This document shows, piece after piece, positions 1 through 8,432 of a stretch of DNA of 64,000 bases. The notes beneath the pieces are model-generated. The model was given only the letters and a program-made list of their open reading frames with translations. It was not told where the DNA came from and did no database searches. The DNA lies in NCBI GenBank assembly GCA_963822255.1, contig CAWGGV010000003.1:248001-312000 (forward strand), in the 5' to 3' direction. Within the stretch, counting starts at the first letter, position 1. Every line of letters begins with the position of its first letter. Both the position numbers and the translations under genes were made by a program. This DNA is from UBA7803 sp963822255 (lineage in GTDB: Bacteria > Pseudomonadota > Gammaproteobacteria > Pseudomonadales > Azotimanducaceae).

Positions 1-160
1 GGTTCGCCATGGGCGCCGGCTCGTGGATGCCATTGCCTTCCGCCAGCAGCCGCTCGAGGGCGTGAGCCGCCTTCAGGCTGCTTACCGGCTGGCGGCAAAC
101 GACTACGGCGATCTGCCCACGGTGCAGCTCGTGGTGGAGCATCTGTTTCCGTTGACATAA
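1..160 (+). CDS. recJ: Single-stranded-DNA-specific exonuclease RecJ, C-terminal end (5' truncated by window edge)
   Basis: Only the last 52 codons are present, read from base 2 to a TAA at 158-160. The end reads ...LQAAYRLAANDYGD followed by TVQLVVEHLFPL, which resembles the RecJ C-terminal OB-fold region, where a short strand ending in 'QLIVEHI'-type residues closes the protein. RecJ is a 5'-3' ssDNA exonuclease of mismatch repair and RecF-pathway recombination. The position directly upstream of prfB and lysS is the classical recJ-prfB-lysS order of gammaproteobacteria, and this supports the call more than the short sequence does. The catalytic DHH domain lies outside the window. Confidence 0.75.
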   Translation, partial: VRHGRRLVDAIAFRQQPLEGVSRLQAAYRLAANDYGDLPTVQLVVEHLFPLT

Positions 161-198
161 ACTGCCGCGTTTTTCCAGATGGTGCGAGCAGGAAAGCC

Positions 199-1297
199 AT
201 GGCAGAGATCACATCCATTCGGGAACGCCTGCGCGAGATGACGGAGCGGGAGTCGGCGCTCAGGGGGTATCTTTGACTACGACGGCAAGGCTCAGCGCCT
301 CGAAGAGGTCGAGCTCGAGCTGGCCGATCCCAAGGTCTGGGAGGACCAGGATCGCGCCCGCTCGCTGAATCAGGAGCGGGCGGCCCTCGAGGGTGTGGTG
401 CAGGGCCTCGGACGGGTCGGCGGAAGTCTCGGCGACCTGGACGAGCTGGCGGAGCTGGCCGCCGCGGAAGCAGATCGTGAAGCCCTGGACGACGTGGAGT
501 CCGAGCTCGATGCGCTCGAGGCCGAGCTGTCCACCCTGGAGTTCCGGCGCATGTTCCAGGGCGAGTCGGATACGGCGAACGCGTACCTGGAGATTCAGGC
601 CGGTTCCGGCGGCACGGAGGCCCAGGACTGGGCGGAGATGCTGCTGCGCATGTATCTGCGCTGGTGCGAGAAGCACGGCTTCGGCGCTGAGCTCATCGAG
701 GCGTCGCCCGGGGAGGTGGCGGGCATCAAGAGTGCCACGGTGGAAGTCTCCGGTGATCACGCGTTCGGCTGGCTGCGCACCGAGACCGGCGTGCACCGAC
801 TGGTCCGCAAGTCACCGTTCGATTCCGGCAATCGGCGGCACACGTCGTTCGCTTCGGTGTTCGTGTCGCCGCAGATCGAGGACGACATCGAGATCGAGAT
901 CAATCCGGCGGACGTGCGCACCGACACCTACCGCGCCAGCGGCGCCGGCGGTCAGCACGTCAACCGTACCGATTCCGCCGTCAGGCTCACCCACCTGCCC
1001 ACCAACGTGGTAGTGCAGTGCCAGAGCGAGCGCTCCCAGCACCAGAACCGCGACAAGGCGTGGAAGCAGCTCCGGGCCAAGCTCTACGAGCTGGAGATGC
1101 GGAAGCGCCAGAGCGCGATGCAGGCCATCGAGGATGCCAAGGCGGACATCGGCTGGGGCAGCCAGATCCGCTCCTACGTGCTCGATCAGTCGCGTATCAA
1201 GGATCTGCGCACCAGTGTCGAGCGATCCGATCCCGGCAACGTGCTGGACGGCGATCTCGACGAGTTCATCGAAGCGAGCCTTAAGGCGGGGCTATGA
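199..1297 (+). CDS. prfB: Peptide chain release factor 2 (RF2), expressed by programmed +1 frameshift
   Basis: RF2 recognises UGA and UAA stop codons and triggers peptide release on the ribosome. The start is ATG 199, preceded by GGAAAG. Frame zero runs 25 codons to an in-frame TGA at 274-276; translation continues after a +1 shift and ends at 1297. The fused product is 365 residues, the same length as E. coli RF2. The stop-recognition tripeptide SPF falls at residues 205-207 and the catalytic GGQ at 250-252, the same positions as in E. coli. The stop overlaps the lysS start (ATGA), so the two are probably cotranscribed, as in other gammaproteobacteria. Unlike other frameshifts in this window, this one is a known regulatory device. 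Confidence 0.97.
262..277 (+). promoter_or_regulatory. prfB autoregulatory +1 frameshift site
   Basis: The sequence AGGGGGTATCTTTGAC contains an internal Shine-Dalgarno-like AGGGGG three bases before the slippery CTT codon (271-273), followed by the in-frame TGA (274-276) and C. This is the canonical RF2 recoding signal. When RF2 is scarce, slow termination at UGA lets the CUU-reading tRNA slip to UUU, so RF2 controls its own level. Confidence 0.97.
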
Positions 1298-2778
1298 CCG
1301 ACGACAACGACATCATGCGGGTACGGCGGGAGAAGCTGGCTCGCTGGCGTGAGACGGGCCGGGCCTATCCCAACGACTTCCGCCGCACGGCCATGGCTGC
1401 CGAGCTCCACGAGCGCTACCGCGATCTCGACAAGGCGGCGCTCGAGCATGACAGCGTGCACGCGGCAGTGGCGGGCAGGGTGATGTTGCGCCGGGTCATG
1501 GGCAAGGCCAGCTTCATCACCCTGCAGGACGCGAGCGGGCAGATACAGTGCTACTTGCGCCGTGACGATCTGGGGGAGGACGCCTACGCCGCGTTCAACG
1601 ACCTGTGGGACATCGGCGACATCGTCGGCGTGCGCGGCACCATGATGCGCACCAACAAGGGCGAGCTGTCGGTGCAGGCTTCGCACATCGAGCTGCTGTC
1701 GAAGGATCTGCGCCCGCTGCCGGAGAAGTTTCACGGTTTGGCCGACACCGAGGTGAAGTACCGCCAGCGCTATCTCGATCTCATCATGAATCCTGAATCC
1801 CGGCGGGTGTTCGAGGTGCGCTCGCGGATCGTCAGCCACATCCGCCGGTTCTTCGATACGCGCGGCTTCATGGAGGTGGAGACGCCCATGATGCAGCCGA
1901 TCCCCGGCGGCGCCACGGCCCGCCCGTTCGTCACGCATCACAATACTCTCGACATGGAGCTGTACCTCCGGGTGGCGCCCGAGCTCTACCTCAAACGGCT
2001 GACCGTTGGCGGCTTCGAGCGGGTGTTCGAGATCAACCGCAACTTCCGCAACGAAGGCATCGACACCCGGCACAACCCCGAATTCACCATGCTGGAGTTC
2101 TACTGGGCCTATGCGGACTTCGACGACCTCGTCACGCTCACCCAGGATCTGATCCGGGAGCTGGCCCACGAGGTGTTGGGGAGCGACGAGATTCAGTATC
2201 AGGGCCAGCAGCTTTCCTTCGGTAAGCTGGCCGAGCGCATGACCATGGCCGAGTCGATCGTTCGCTTCACGAGCCTCGACCACGACGGTGTGCAGAACGC
2301 CGAAAGGCTGGCCGAGCTGCTGGCGTACGCCGGCAAGCCGGTAGAGCAGGATTGGGGGCTCGGGCGACTGCAGACCGAGGTGTTCGACCAGTTCGTCGAG
2401 CATCACCTGCAGCAGCCCACATTCATCACCCACTATCCCGCCGAGGTGTCGCCGCTGTCGCGCCGTCACGACCATGACCCCCATGTGACGGACCGGTTCG
2501 AGCTGTTCATCGCCGGCCGCGAGATTGCCAACGGTTTTTCGGAGCTGAACGATCCCGAGGACCAGGCGGAGCGATTCAAGGCTCAGGCGCTGCAGCGCAG
2601 CGGCGGTGACCTGGAGGCCATGCACTACGACGAGGACTACGTCCGCGCCCTGGAGTACGCGCTGCCGCCCACCGCGGGGGAGGGCATCGGCATCGATCGT
2701 CTGATCATGCTGCTCACCGACTCGCCGTCGATTCGCGACGTGCTGCTGTTTCCGCTGCTCCGGCCGAGAGATGGCTGA
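1294..2778 (+). CDS. lysS: Lysyl-tRNA synthetase, class II
   Basis: This 494-residue enzyme charges tRNA-Lys with lysine in the cytoplasm. An N-terminal OB-fold anticodon-binding domain (about residues 55-150) precedes the class II catalytic core. Motif 2 is visible as RVFEINRNFRNEGIDTRHNPEF and motif 3 near the C-terminus as GEGIGIDRLIMLLTD. The length matches bacterial LysS. The ATG overlaps the prfB stop by four bases and the 3' end overlaps ung by eight, so prfB-lysS-ung look like one transcription unit. No frameshift is seen. Confidence 0.97.
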   Translation: MTDDNDIMRVRREKLARWRETGRAYPNDFRRTAMAAELHERYRDLDKAALEHDSVHAAVAGRVMLRRVMGKASFITLQDASGQIQCYLRRDDLGEDAYAAFNDLWDIGDIVGVRGTMMRTNKGELSVQASHIELLSKDLRPLPEKFHGLADTEVKYRQRYLDLIMNPESRRVFEVRSRIVSHIRRFFDTRGFMEVETPMMQPIPGGATARPFVTHHNTLDMELYLRVAPELYLKRLTVGGFERVFEINRNFRNEGIDTRHNPEFTMLEFYWAYADFDDLVTLTQDLIRELAHEVLGSDEIQYQGQQLSFGKLAERMTMAESIVRFTSLDHDGVQNAERLAELLAYAGKPVEQDWGLGRLQTEVFDQFVEHHLQQPTFITHYPAEVSPLSRRHDHDPHVTDRFELFIAGREIANGFSELNDPEDQAERFKAQALQRSGGDLEAMHYDEDYVRALEYALPPTAGEGIGIDRLIMLLTDSPSIRDVLLFPLLRPRDG

Positions 2779-3481
2779 ACGTTCGGCTGCCAACCGCGTG
2801 CGCCTGGAGGATTCCTGGAAAGCGGCGCTGGCCGAGGAATTCGACACGCCGTACATGGCGAAGCTGCGGACATTTCTGCTCGAGCAGAAGCGTGGACGCC
2901 GGGTCGTTTACCCGAAGAACGACGACATCTTCGCGGCGCTGGACCTGTGCCCGCTGTCCGCCGTGAAGGTGGTGATCATCGGCCAGGATCCGTACCACGG
3001 CCCGAACCAGGCCCATGGCCTTTGCTTCTCGGTGCTGCCGGGGGTGCCGCAGCCGCCGTCCCTGGTGAACATCTTCAAGGAGATCAACGACGACCTCGGC
3101 ACGCCCGCCCGCCGCCTCGACGGCACGCGCGGATGTCTCGAGCCGTGGGCGCGGCAGGGCGTGCTGCTGCTGAACGCGGTGCTGACCGTGGAGCATGGCC
3201 GTGCCGGCTCCCACCGGGAGCGGGGATGGGAAACCTTCACCGACCGGGTGGTGGACGTGTTGTGCCGGGAACGGCAGCACCTGGTGTTCCTGCTGTGGGG
3301 CAGCTACGCACAGAAGAAGGGCGCGAGCATCGACCGCTCCCGGCACCTGGTGCTCAGCGCGCCGCACCCGTCGCCGCTCTCGGCGCACCGGGGATTTTTC
3401 GGCAGCCGTCATTTCTCCAAGGCCAACGCCTACCTCGAGGCCCGCGGCGTCGCCCCCATCGACTGGTTCGACGTTACCTGA
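2771..3481 (+). CDS. ung: Uracil-DNA glycosylase, family 1
   Basis: Ung removes uracil from DNA as the first step of base-excision repair. The 236-residue protein shows the catalytic water-activating motif GQDPYHGP (about residues 71-78), the uracil-pocket segment LLLNAVLTVE, and the minor-groove loop HPSPLSAHRGFFG near the C-terminus; these are diagnostic for family 1. The start ATG lies eight bases inside lysS. Overlap with lysS suggests translational coupling. The gene is followed by a 374-base stretch with REP elements and no gene. Confidence 0.97.
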   Translation: MAERSAANRVRLEDSWKAALAEEFDTPYMAKLRTFLLEQKRGRRVVYPKNDDIFAALDLCPLSAVKVVIIGQDPYHGPNQAHGLCFSVLPGVPQPPSLVNIFKEINDDLGTPARRLDGTRGCLEPWARQGVLLLNAVLTVEHGRAGSHRERGWETFTDRVVDVLCRERQHLVFLLWGSYAQKKGASIDRSRHLVLSAPHPSPLSAHRGFFGSRHFSKANAYLEARGVAPIDWFDVT

Positions 3482-3613
3482 GGCACGGCATTGTGTGTGG
3501 GAGCCCTCAGCTCTACACGGTCGCGCCGCAGTCGCGGAACGAACTCGGGGCGCTCGACTCTGCGCTGGGCGCCCGAGTCGCAATGTCCTGGAGCGCGACC
3601 GTGTTTGATGAAA

Positions 3614-3776
3614 GCGACCTCCCGGTCGCGATTCTTCAGACTCGCCCGAATCGCGACCAGAGGTCGCTCCCACAGAGGCCGAAGCCGTCGCGACCGGGAG
3701 GTCGCTCCCACAGAGGCCGAAGCCGTCGCGACCGGGAGGTCGCTCCCACAGAGGCCGAAGAGGCCGCTCCCACACC
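3614..3776 (+). repeat. REP/BIME-like cluster 1 downstream of ung
   Basis: Palindromic units with the core GCGACC-GGGA-GGTCGC followed by TCCCACAG occur here. One inverted copy lies at 3614-3629, then direct copies begin at about 3653 (loop AGA), 3689 and 3727. The last full copies repeat with a 38-base period, and a partial unit closes the array near 3776. Inverted plus direct copies resemble a BIME. The array lies in the gap between ung and the valine operon. Bases 3482-3613 hold no gene or clear signal that I can see. No REP-associated transposase gene is in the window. Confidence 0.85.
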
Positions 3777-3795
3777 AACACATCGGCCCCGGGTA

Positions 3796-3825
3796 GTGAC
3801 CGATGCGCAGATATGTCAGTATCGT
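3796..3825 (+). promoter_or_regulatory. Possible sigma-70 promoter for the valine-degradation operon
   Basis: GTGACC (3796-3801) and TATCGT (3820-3825) are separated by 18 bases and lie about 30 bases before the first start codon. Both boxes match the consensus at four of six positions. This is the only reasonable candidate between the REP array and the operon; it is an inference from sequence alone. Confidence 0.35.
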
Positions 3826-3855
3826 CGGCCCATCGTTGTACGGAGTCTCCAGGTC

Positions 3856-4644
3856 ATGGTCGGATCGCCCACCGAGAAGCTTCTGGCGGAGCAGCGCGGG
3901 CACACCGTGCTGATCACCTTGAACACCCCTCCGGCGAACACCTGGGATCAGGAGAACCTCGGCGGCCTCGAGAACCTGGTGGCCCAGTGCAACGCCGATC
4001 GCGACGTCTACGCGCTGGTGGTCACCGGCTCGGGAGAGAAGTTTTTTTCCGCCGGCGCCGATCTCAAGCTCTTCGCCGGCGGCGACAAGGCTGTGGCGGC
4101 CACCATGTCCGCGGCGTTCGGCGCCGCCTTCGAGGCGCTGGCCGGCTTCCGCGGCGTTTCCATCGCGGCCATCAACGGCTATGCCATGGGTGGTGGCCTC
4201 GAGTGTGCGCTCGCATGTGATGTGCGCATCGCCGAGTCGCACGCGCAGATGGCGTTACCGGAGGCGGGGGTGGGGCTGTTGCCCTGCGGCGGCGGCACCC
4301 AGAATCTGTCGTGGGTCGTGGGGGAGGGCTGGGCCAAGCGCATGATCCTGTGCGGCGAACGGGTGAACGCGGACACCGCGCTCTCCATCGGTCTGGTGGA
4401 GGAGGTGGTGGAATCCGGCGGCGCCCTTGAGCGGGCCCTCGCCCTGGCCGAGAACGTGGGCCGGCAGAGCCCGCCGGCCGTGGCCGCCTGCAAGAATCTC
4501 ATCCAGCGCGCTCGCAGCGGCAACATCGCCGCGGCATACGCCAGTGAGCGCGAGTCGTTCGTGAAGCTGTTCGACACCCGCGATCAAGGTGAGGGCGTCA
4601 ACGCGTTCCTGGAGAAACGCAAGCCCGCCTGGGTAAACGGATGA
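3856..4644 (+). CDS. Enoyl-CoA hydratase of the crotonase family (probable methacrylyl-CoA hydratase)
   Basis: A 262-residue crotonase-fold protein. The oxyanion-hole segments FSAGADLKLF and AMGGGLECALACDV are intact, as are the two glutamates expected of hydratases (GGLE and the PEAGVGLLPCGGGTQ segment). The start ATG 3856 is chosen because the family N-terminus begins just after it; the frame stays open upstream through REP sequence, which is not protein-like. The stop overlaps the next start (ATGA). Its neighbours encode the two following steps of valine degradation, so hydration of methacrylyl-CoA to 3-hydroxyisobutyryl-CoA is the likely role. A general fatty-acid hydratase cannot be excluded. 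Confidence 0.85.
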   Translation: MVGSPTEKLLAEQRGHTVLITLNTPPANTWDQENLGGLENLVAQCNADRDVYALVVTGSGEKFFSAGADLKLFAGGDKAVAATMSAAFGAAFEALAGFRGVSIAAINGYAMGGGLECALACDVRIAESHAQMALPEAGVGLLPCGGGTQNLSWVVGEGWAKRMILCGERVNADTALSIGLVEEVVESGGALERALALAENVGRQSPPAVAACKNLIQRARSGNIAAAYASERESFVKLFDTRDQGEGVNAFLEKRKPAWVNG

Positions 4645-5777
4645 CGGCTCCGGTCAACGATCCTGCGGCGCCGCTGCTGCTGTTCGAGCACGCGACCCGG
4701 TCGGGGCACGTGCTGGCAGAGGCGAGGCTTTCGTCCGAGGCGACGCTCAATGCGCTGAGCCTGCCCATGATCGAAATTTTTCTGCCGGCGCTCGCCCGCT
4801 GGGAGGCCGACGATGCGGTGGCGGCTGTGCTGATCACCGGGGCGGGCGAGCGGGCGTTCAGCGCGGGCGGTGACATTCAGGCCCTCTACCGCGCCATGGT
4901 GAAGAACCACCGGGCGGACAAAGCGGTGGACGACTACCCGTTCCGCTTCTTCGAGCAGGAATACCGGCTCGACTATCGGCTGCACACGTTTGCCAAGCCG
5001 GTGATCAGCATCGGCCAGGGCGTGGTGATGGGCGGCGGTCTCGGTGTTTTCTCCGGTGCCCGCTACCGGATCGTCACCGAGTCGTCGCGGATCGCCATGC
5101 CTGAAGTGACCATCGGGCTGTTTCCCGATGCCGGCGCCACCTGGTTGCTGCACCGCATGCCGGAGCATCTCGCAACCTTCCTGGCGCTCACCGGCGCTCA
5201 CATGAACGGCGCCGACGCGCTCGCTGTGGGCGTCGCCACCCACGCCGTCGCCGCGGCGGCGCGTGCCGAGGTCCGTGATCTGCTCGAGACCCTTCCGTGG
5301 CAGGGCAGGACGGACGAAGACCACCGCGCAGTGCACCGTGGCCTGGCCGAGCTGAAGGTTCCGGCGCTGCCGGCACCCCGGGTCGGTGACGTCGCTTCGG
5401 ACGTGCGTGTCGAGGGAACGCTGCCGGCGGTCGTCGAGCGGGTACGGAGCCTGTCCGGCCGCAGCGACTGGATCGACAACGGCATTGCCACCATGGATCG
5501 CGGCTGCCCGACCTCGGTGGGTATCATCGTCGAGCAGCTCCGGCGCGCACGATCCATCACCCTCGCCGACAGCTTCCGGCTGGAGATGGTGATTGCCACC
5601 CATTGCGCCAATCACCCGGATTTCGCCGAAGGCGTGCGTGCGCTGATCATCGACAAGGACAATGCGCCGAGCTGGCGCTACCCCGGCATCGATTCGCTGC
5701 CTGCGGAGTACGTGGCCGAGCATTTCGAGCCGCCGTGGCCGGCGAATCCACTGGCAGACCTGGAGGAAACGTCATGA
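4641..5777 (+). CDS. 3-hydroxyisobutyryl-CoA hydrolase
   Basis: This 378-residue crotonase-superfamily protein is longer than a hydratase, as expected for the hydrolase branch. Family features include RAFSAGGDIQALY, then the segment FFEQEYRLDYRLHTFAKPVI, then MGGGLGVFSGARYRI and MPEVTIGLFPDAGATW. Hydrolases of this type release free 3-hydroxyisobutyrate from its CoA thioester, the step that makes valine catabolism distinct from fatty-acid oxidation. It overlaps both neighbours by four bases, indicating a tightly coupled operon. The sequence is uninterrupted. Confidence 0.9.
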   Translation: MTAPVNDPAAPLLLFEHATRSGHVLAEARLSSEATLNALSLPMIEIFLPALARWEADDAVAAVLITGAGERAFSAGGDIQALYRAMVKNHRADKAVDDYPFRFFEQEYRLDYRLHTFAKPVISIGQGVVMGGGLGVFSGARYRIVTESSRIAMPEVTIGLFPDAGATWLLHRMPEHLATFLALTGAHMNGADALAVGVATHAVAAAARAEVRDLLETLPWQGRTDEDHRAVHRGLAELKVPALPAPRVGDVASDVRVEGTLPAVVERVRSLSGRSDWIDNGIATMDRGCPTSVGIIVEQLRRARSITLADSFRLEMVIATHCANHPDFAEGVRALIIDKDNAPSWRYPGIDSLPAEYVAEHFEPPWPANPLADLEETS

Positions 5778-6667
5778 CCCGAATCGGATTCGTTGGGCTC
5801 GGCAACATGGGCGGGCCCATGGCACGCAACCTCGTCGCCGCGGGCCACGAGGTGAAAGTATTCGATCTGGTGGACGATCTGGTGAAGTCCGTGGACGGCG
5901 CGCACGCGCAGACCAGTGCCGCCGCCTGCGTCCGCGACGTGGAGGTGTTCATCAGCATGCTCCCGGCAGGACGGCACGTGCGCGGGCTGTATCTCGGTGA
6001 CGACGGCATCCTCGCCGCTGCAGGGGAAACGACCCTGCTGATCGATTGCAGCACCATCGATCCGGAAACCGCCCGCGCCGTGGCGAGTGCCGCGCACGAA
6101 CGGGGCATCCCCATGCTGGACGCGCCCGTATCCGGCGGCACGGCGGGCGCCGAAGCGGGTACGCTCACGTTCATGGTCGGCGGCGATTCCCAGTCGGTGG
6201 AGCGTGCCCGTCCGGTGCTCGACGTCATGGGCAGGAACGTCTTTCACGCCGGCGTCAGCGGCGCCGGACAGACCGCCAAGATCTGCAACAACATGCTGCT
6301 CGCGGTGCACATGGCGGGCACGGCCGAAGCCCTGGCGCTGGGCGTCAACAACGGCCTCGATCCGGCCGTCCTTTCCGAGATCATGAAGCAGTCGTCGGGC
6401 GGCAACTGGTCCCTCAACGTCTACAACCCCTACCCAGGGGTCATGGCAGGCGTGCCAGCCTCCCGCGGCTATCAGGGGGGATTTCTGGTGGACCTCATGG
6501 CCAAGGATCTGGGTCTCGCCATGGAGACCGCGGAGGCCTCGTCATGCTCGGTGCCGCTGGGCGCTCTCGCCAGGAACCTCTATCGGCTGCACCAGCGGGT
6601 GAACGACTCGGGGCGGCTGGACTTCTCCAGCATCCAGTGGCTGTTCCAGCCATCGCTGCGGGAGTAG
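5774..6667 (+). CDS. mmsB: 3-hydroxyisobutyrate dehydrogenase
   Basis: A 297-residue NAD-dependent beta-hydroxyacid dehydrogenase that oxidises 3-hydroxyisobutyrate to methylmalonate semialdehyde. It has the Rossmann motif GLGNMGGPMA at residues 7-16, the substrate motif DAPVSGGTAGAEAGTLTFM, and the catalytic-lysine segment GAGQTAKICNNM; LMAKDLGLA lies near the C-terminus. The start ATG overlaps the preceding stop and yields the expected N-terminus. The next enzyme of the pathway (methylmalonate semialdehyde dehydrogenase, mmsA) is not in the window. The gene converges with the dehalogenase-like gene on the other strand. Confidence 0.93.
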   Translation: MTRIGFVGLGNMGGPMARNLVAAGHEVKVFDLVDDLVKSVDGAHAQTSAAACVRDVEVFISMLPAGRHVRGLYLGDDGILAAAGETTLLIDCSTIDPETARAVASAAHERGIPMLDAPVSGGTAGAEAGTLTFMVGGDSQSVERARPVLDVMGRNVFHAGVSGAGQTAKICNNMLLAVHMAGTAEALALGVNNGLDPAVLSEIMKQSSGGNWSLNVYNPYPGVMAGVPASRGYQGGFLVDLMAKDLGLAMETAEASSCSVPLGALARNLYRLHQRVNDSGRLDFSSIQWLFQPSLRE

Positions 6668-6683
6668 CGCGCCGGGCCGGGGG

Positions 6684-7200
6684 TCAGGTGCTCCAGCCGC
6701 CGCTGTAGGAGAAGAACTGCCCGGTCTGAAACCGCGAGCTGCCGTCCAGCAGGACGGCCGTGAACGCGGCCAGTTCTTCCGTGGTGCCGAGGCGCCGCGC
6801 CGGGACTCGGCTTTCCAGCTTGCGCCGCCGCTCCGGATCCTCGGCTCGGTTGGCGCGGATGAATCCCGGGAAATCCATGAAGTTGCTGCCGACGGCGTTG
6901 ACGCTCACGCCGAACGGCGCGTATTCCAGCCCCACCGCCCGCACCAGCGCGTTGGCGCCGGCCCGGGTCGAGCCGTACAGGGAGACCTGGGGCTCCGGCC
7001 GTGCGCCGGTGGCGCTGGTGAACACCACGATCTGGCCACTGCCGGCTTCGATCATGGGCGGCAGCGACGCCTGGAGCGCGTGGAACACCATGTCCAGGTT
7101 GGCCGTGCAGCACCAGGGCGTGCCCGCGTTCGGCGAGAATACGTGCCAGGGCCGGACCGACGTAGCCCGAGGCGTGGGTAATGAGGGCAACCCGGGTCAT
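6684..7200 (-). pseudogene. Halohydrin dehalogenase-like SDR, internally deleted and frameshifted
   Basis: Two reading frames together encode the two ends of a short-chain dehydrogenase-like protein. The N-terminal part (ATG at 7200) reads MTRVALITHASGYVGPAL and contains T-x4-Y-x-G (T8, Y13, G15) where an ordinary SDR has the glycine-rich NAD(P)-binding motif. The C-terminal part contains TSATG and, after exactly 12 residues, Y-G-S-T-R: S-x12-Y-x3-R, with arginine replacing the usual SDR lysine. These two motifs define halohydrin dehalogenases, which convert vicinal haloalcohols to epoxides without a nucleotide cofactor. The end RLGTTEEL...TGQFFSYSGGW also fits. The parts join near 7102 with a frame change, and roughly 65-70 residues expected between them are absent. 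It follows ygfZ by 17 bases on the same strand. Real deletion and assembly collapse are both possible. Confidence 0.72.
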
Positions 7201-7217
7201 GGAGCGTCTTTGCGTTG

Positions 7218-8093
7218 TCACGGGCCGGTGGTGAGCACCGTCTCGCCCTGGCGCAGCGCCGGGGGCGGGTCCGTGCGTAACACGGCCAGCGCCAGACCGC
7301 CGCCATCGCCGTGGCGGGCGCTCTGCACCACGACGCCCTGGGGTTTGCCGGCGTCATCGGTGACGTCGGCACCAGGCTCTGGTGCTGCCGCGCCTCGCCA
7401 CGTCAGCCGGGCCAGCCGCCGCTTCACCCGGCCGCGATGCTGAGCCCGCGCCACCACTTCCTGGCCGAGGTAGCAGCCTTTGCGGAAGTCGACGGCGTCC
7501 AGCGCGTCGAGGTTCAGCATCTGCGGAAGGAATTCACCGGTCACCGCGGCGCTGACCAGCGGAATGCCGTCGGCGGCCAGGGAGGCGAGCCAGGTCTCCC
7601 CCGCCACGTGCGGGTGTCGCTCCCAGAGGCTGCGGGCGCTGTCCAGAGAGTCGGCGAGGAAAAGCCGGCGACGGTCGTCCAGTTCGAGCCCGCCGGCAGT
7701 CCGCCAGGTCCAGGCTGCCGAGCACGAGCACCTCGCCCCGCAGGTCCACGAGCGACGTGTTGCGGGAAAACATGAGGTAGGGCTTGAGGAAACCCGGCCA
7801 GGGTGTCCACCAGGGTGGCGTGGAGCACCAGCAGCACGTCCTGGTCGCCGTCCGGTGCGCACCAGCCATTGGTTACCACCCGCCCCTTCAGGTTGCACAG
7901 GGCTGTGGGAGCCAAGCGTGCCCTGGCTGAGCCGCGTGGTATCGGAGGTCAGATAGCCCTGCAGGAAGTCCCTGGCGTTGCTGCCGGCGAATCGCACGAC
8001 CGCAAGGTCCGGCAGCCAGGCGAGGCCCGGGGGCGGGGCATCCGGGGCGGCCGCCGCCAGGTCCAGATATTGCTGCCACTGGTCGTCGATCAT
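7218..8093 (-). CDS. ygfZ: Folate-binding protein YgfZ (CAF17 family), with three apparent frameshifts
   Basis: YgfZ is a tetrahydrofolate-binding protein that helps maintain some iron-sulfur enzymes. The family signature K-G-C-Y-x-G-Q-E is clear in DFRKGCYLGQEVVARAQHRG. I place the start at ATG 8093 (MIDDQWQQYLDL). Continuity needs removal of one extra base near each of 7914, 7790 and 7693; this restores segments such as ALCNLKGRVVTNGW and SRNTSLVDLRGEVLVLG and gives about 290 residues, close to the family norm. It is divergent from sdhE with only 50 bases between; in E. coli the two are also adjacent and divergent. Confidence 0.85.
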   Translation of the reverse strand: MIDDQWQQYLDLAAAAPDAPPPGLAWLPDLAVVRFAGSNARDFLQGYLTSDTTRLSQGTLGSHSPVQPEGAGGNQWLVRTGRRPGRAAGAPRHPGGHPGRVSSSPTSCFPATRRSWTCGARCSCSAAWTWRTAGGLELDDRRRLFLADSLDSARSLWERHPHVAGETWLASLAADGIPLVSAAVTGEFLPQMLNLDALDAVDFRKGCYLGQEVVARAQHRGRVKRRLARLTWRGAAAPEPGADVTDDAGKPQGVVVQSARHGDGGGLALAVLRTDPPPALRQGETVLTTGP

Positions 8094-8143
8094 GGCTGTA
8101 CAATGCACCGCTCGCTTGCGGCCACCATTGTACACACCCTGGC

Positions 8144-8410
8144 ATGACGTACGACGACGCGGAAACAGGAGACGCCTGCAGACGGCTCGAGTGGCGCAGC
8201 CGGCGCGGCATGCTGGAGCTGGAGCTGGCGCTGGCGCCCTACGTGGCGACCCGGCTCGGCAGCCTCACGGACCGGGAAAGGCAGTGCTACGGAAGGCTTC
8301 TCGAGCATGACGACTGGGACATCTACGAGTGGATCCGGGCCCGCGCAGCGCCCGACGACCCGGAGCTCGCCGCCATCGTCGCCGAGATCCGGCGCGCCGG
8401 ACGAGAATGA
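8144..8410 (+). CDS. sdhE: Succinate dehydrogenase FAD assembly factor SdhE
   Basis: An 88-residue protein with the diagnostic RGMLELE motif (residues 25-31) and the acidic CYGRLLEHDDWDIYEWI segment. SdhE promotes covalent attachment of FAD to the flavoprotein subunits of succinate dehydrogenase and fumarate reductase. It sits beside ygfZ and ahead of a ygfX-like gene, the same arrangement as in E. coli. The length is typical and the frame is intact. Confidence 0.93.
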   Translation: MTYDDAETGDACRRLEWRSRRGMLELELALAPYVATRLGSLTDRERQCYGRLLEHDDWDIYEWIRARAAPDDPELAAIVAEIRRAGRE

Positions 8411-8432
8411 CAGGGTCCTCACCTTCGAGCGT

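Noticed and set aside
1186..2856. A long open frame opposite lysS
   Set aside because: It lies antisense to an intact, strongly conserved gene and has no recognisable domain.
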